Source: an uncultured Eubacteriales bacterium
GTDB lineage: Bacteria; Bacillota_A; Clostridia; Christensenellales; Aristaeellaceae
Assembly (NCBI GenBank): GCA_900313545.1
Contig: OMRS01000227.1
Coordinates: 1-6,435 of the forward strand
Direction: 5' to 3'
DNA length: 6,435 nucleotides
The translations under genes were made by a program, and so were the position numbers. Within the stretch, counting starts at the first letter, position 1, and each line of letters begins with the position of its first letter. Shown here piece by piece: positions 6,302 to 6,435 of the stretch. The notes under the pieces are model-generated. The model saw only the letters and a program-made list of their open reading frames with translations, had not been told where the DNA came from and ran no database searches.

Positions 6302-6315
6302 AGATCGTCAACAGG
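6302..6315 (+). repeat. 14-nt direct repeat, copy 2
   Basis: AGATCGTCAACAGG, identical to 2485-2498, lies 8 bp after the stop codon of the zinc-ribbon gene. Unlike copy 1 it is not followed by a GTTGAC arm, so the palindrome is not shared. Confidence 0.35.
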
Positions 6316-6399
6316 AAGATCACGGCGCCAGACGGGATTCAGGGAACTGAAGGATCGTTACGAAACTTTCTTTCCGGATTCACCCCTCCCGTACAACAC

Positions 6400-6414
6400 A
6401 TCATGGACCATGAT
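6400..6414. repeat. Inverted repeat ATCATG-N3-CATGAT, site 2
   Basis: The arms are identical to those at 2259-2273, here with spacer GAC, so the symmetry extends to ATCATGG-A-CCATGAT. It lies 15 bp before the start codon at 6430 and ends 2 bp before the Shine-Dalgarno sequence. This position fits an operator or a translation-affecting hairpin. Confidence 0.45.
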
Positions 6415-6429
6415 TGAGGAGATACCATC

Positions 6430-6435
6430 ATGAAA
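6430..6435 (+). CDS. Start of a further gene, cut by the window edge
   Basis: ATG AAA at the last six bases is preceded by GAGGAG (6416-6421) with 8-nt spacing, the same arrangement as the other genes. Upstream ATGs at 6403 and 6410 run into stops within a few codons. Only Met-Lys is visible, so the product cannot be named. A Met-Lys start would suit another signal peptide, but that is a guess. Confidence 0.6.

Overview
The window looks like chromosomal DNA from a moderately GC-rich Gram-positive anaerobe, most likely a Clostridia-type Bacillota such as those of gut or rumen. The reasons are the strong AGGAG-type ribosome binding sites about 8 nt before every start, the Sec-type or lipoprotein-type N-termini, and the protein families present (S41-like exported proteins with calcium-loop motifs, a secreted Sel1-repeat protein, a DUF4428-like zinc-ribbon protein). 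The organism call is inference. Nothing here is a taxonomic marker. All genes are on the + strand.

Layout: bases 1-338 hold no recognisable gene. An exported S41-family peptidase-like protein (339-2072) follows and is closed by a perfect 12-bp GC-rich hairpin. About 465 bp (2121-2586) then hold no convincing gene but contain two inverted repeats. Next is a Sel1-repeat secreted protein gene (2587-3367) that is visibly broken by two in-frame TAG codons and one extra G. Closely behind are a small VOC (glyoxalase-fold) protein (3401-3769) and, 17 bp later, a second S41 peptidase-like protein (3787-5568). A weaker terminator-like hairpin separates these from a DUF4428-like zinc-ribbon protein (5655-6293). 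The first two codons of a further gene begin at 6430.

The main content is a pair of diverged but colinear exported S41 paralogues flanking the Sel1/VOC genes. Both keep a His in the first part of the catalytic region, an NGGG strand motif, an SFSCGN motif holding the presumed nucleophilic Ser, and a G-x-x-S-x-G-G motif lacking the Lys of CtpA-type enzymes. Both carry a textbook EF-hand/dockerin-type calcium loop between the NGGG strand and the catalytic Ser. This suggests calcium-stabilised extracellular hydrolases of the His/Ser (tricorn/IRBP-like, S41B) type. The substrate is unknown. No defence system, mobile element, RNA gene or CRISPR array is visible. The more unusual non-coding signal is a 15-bp inverted repeat with identical arms, present once in each of two separate intergenic regions that also share a 14-nt direct repeat.
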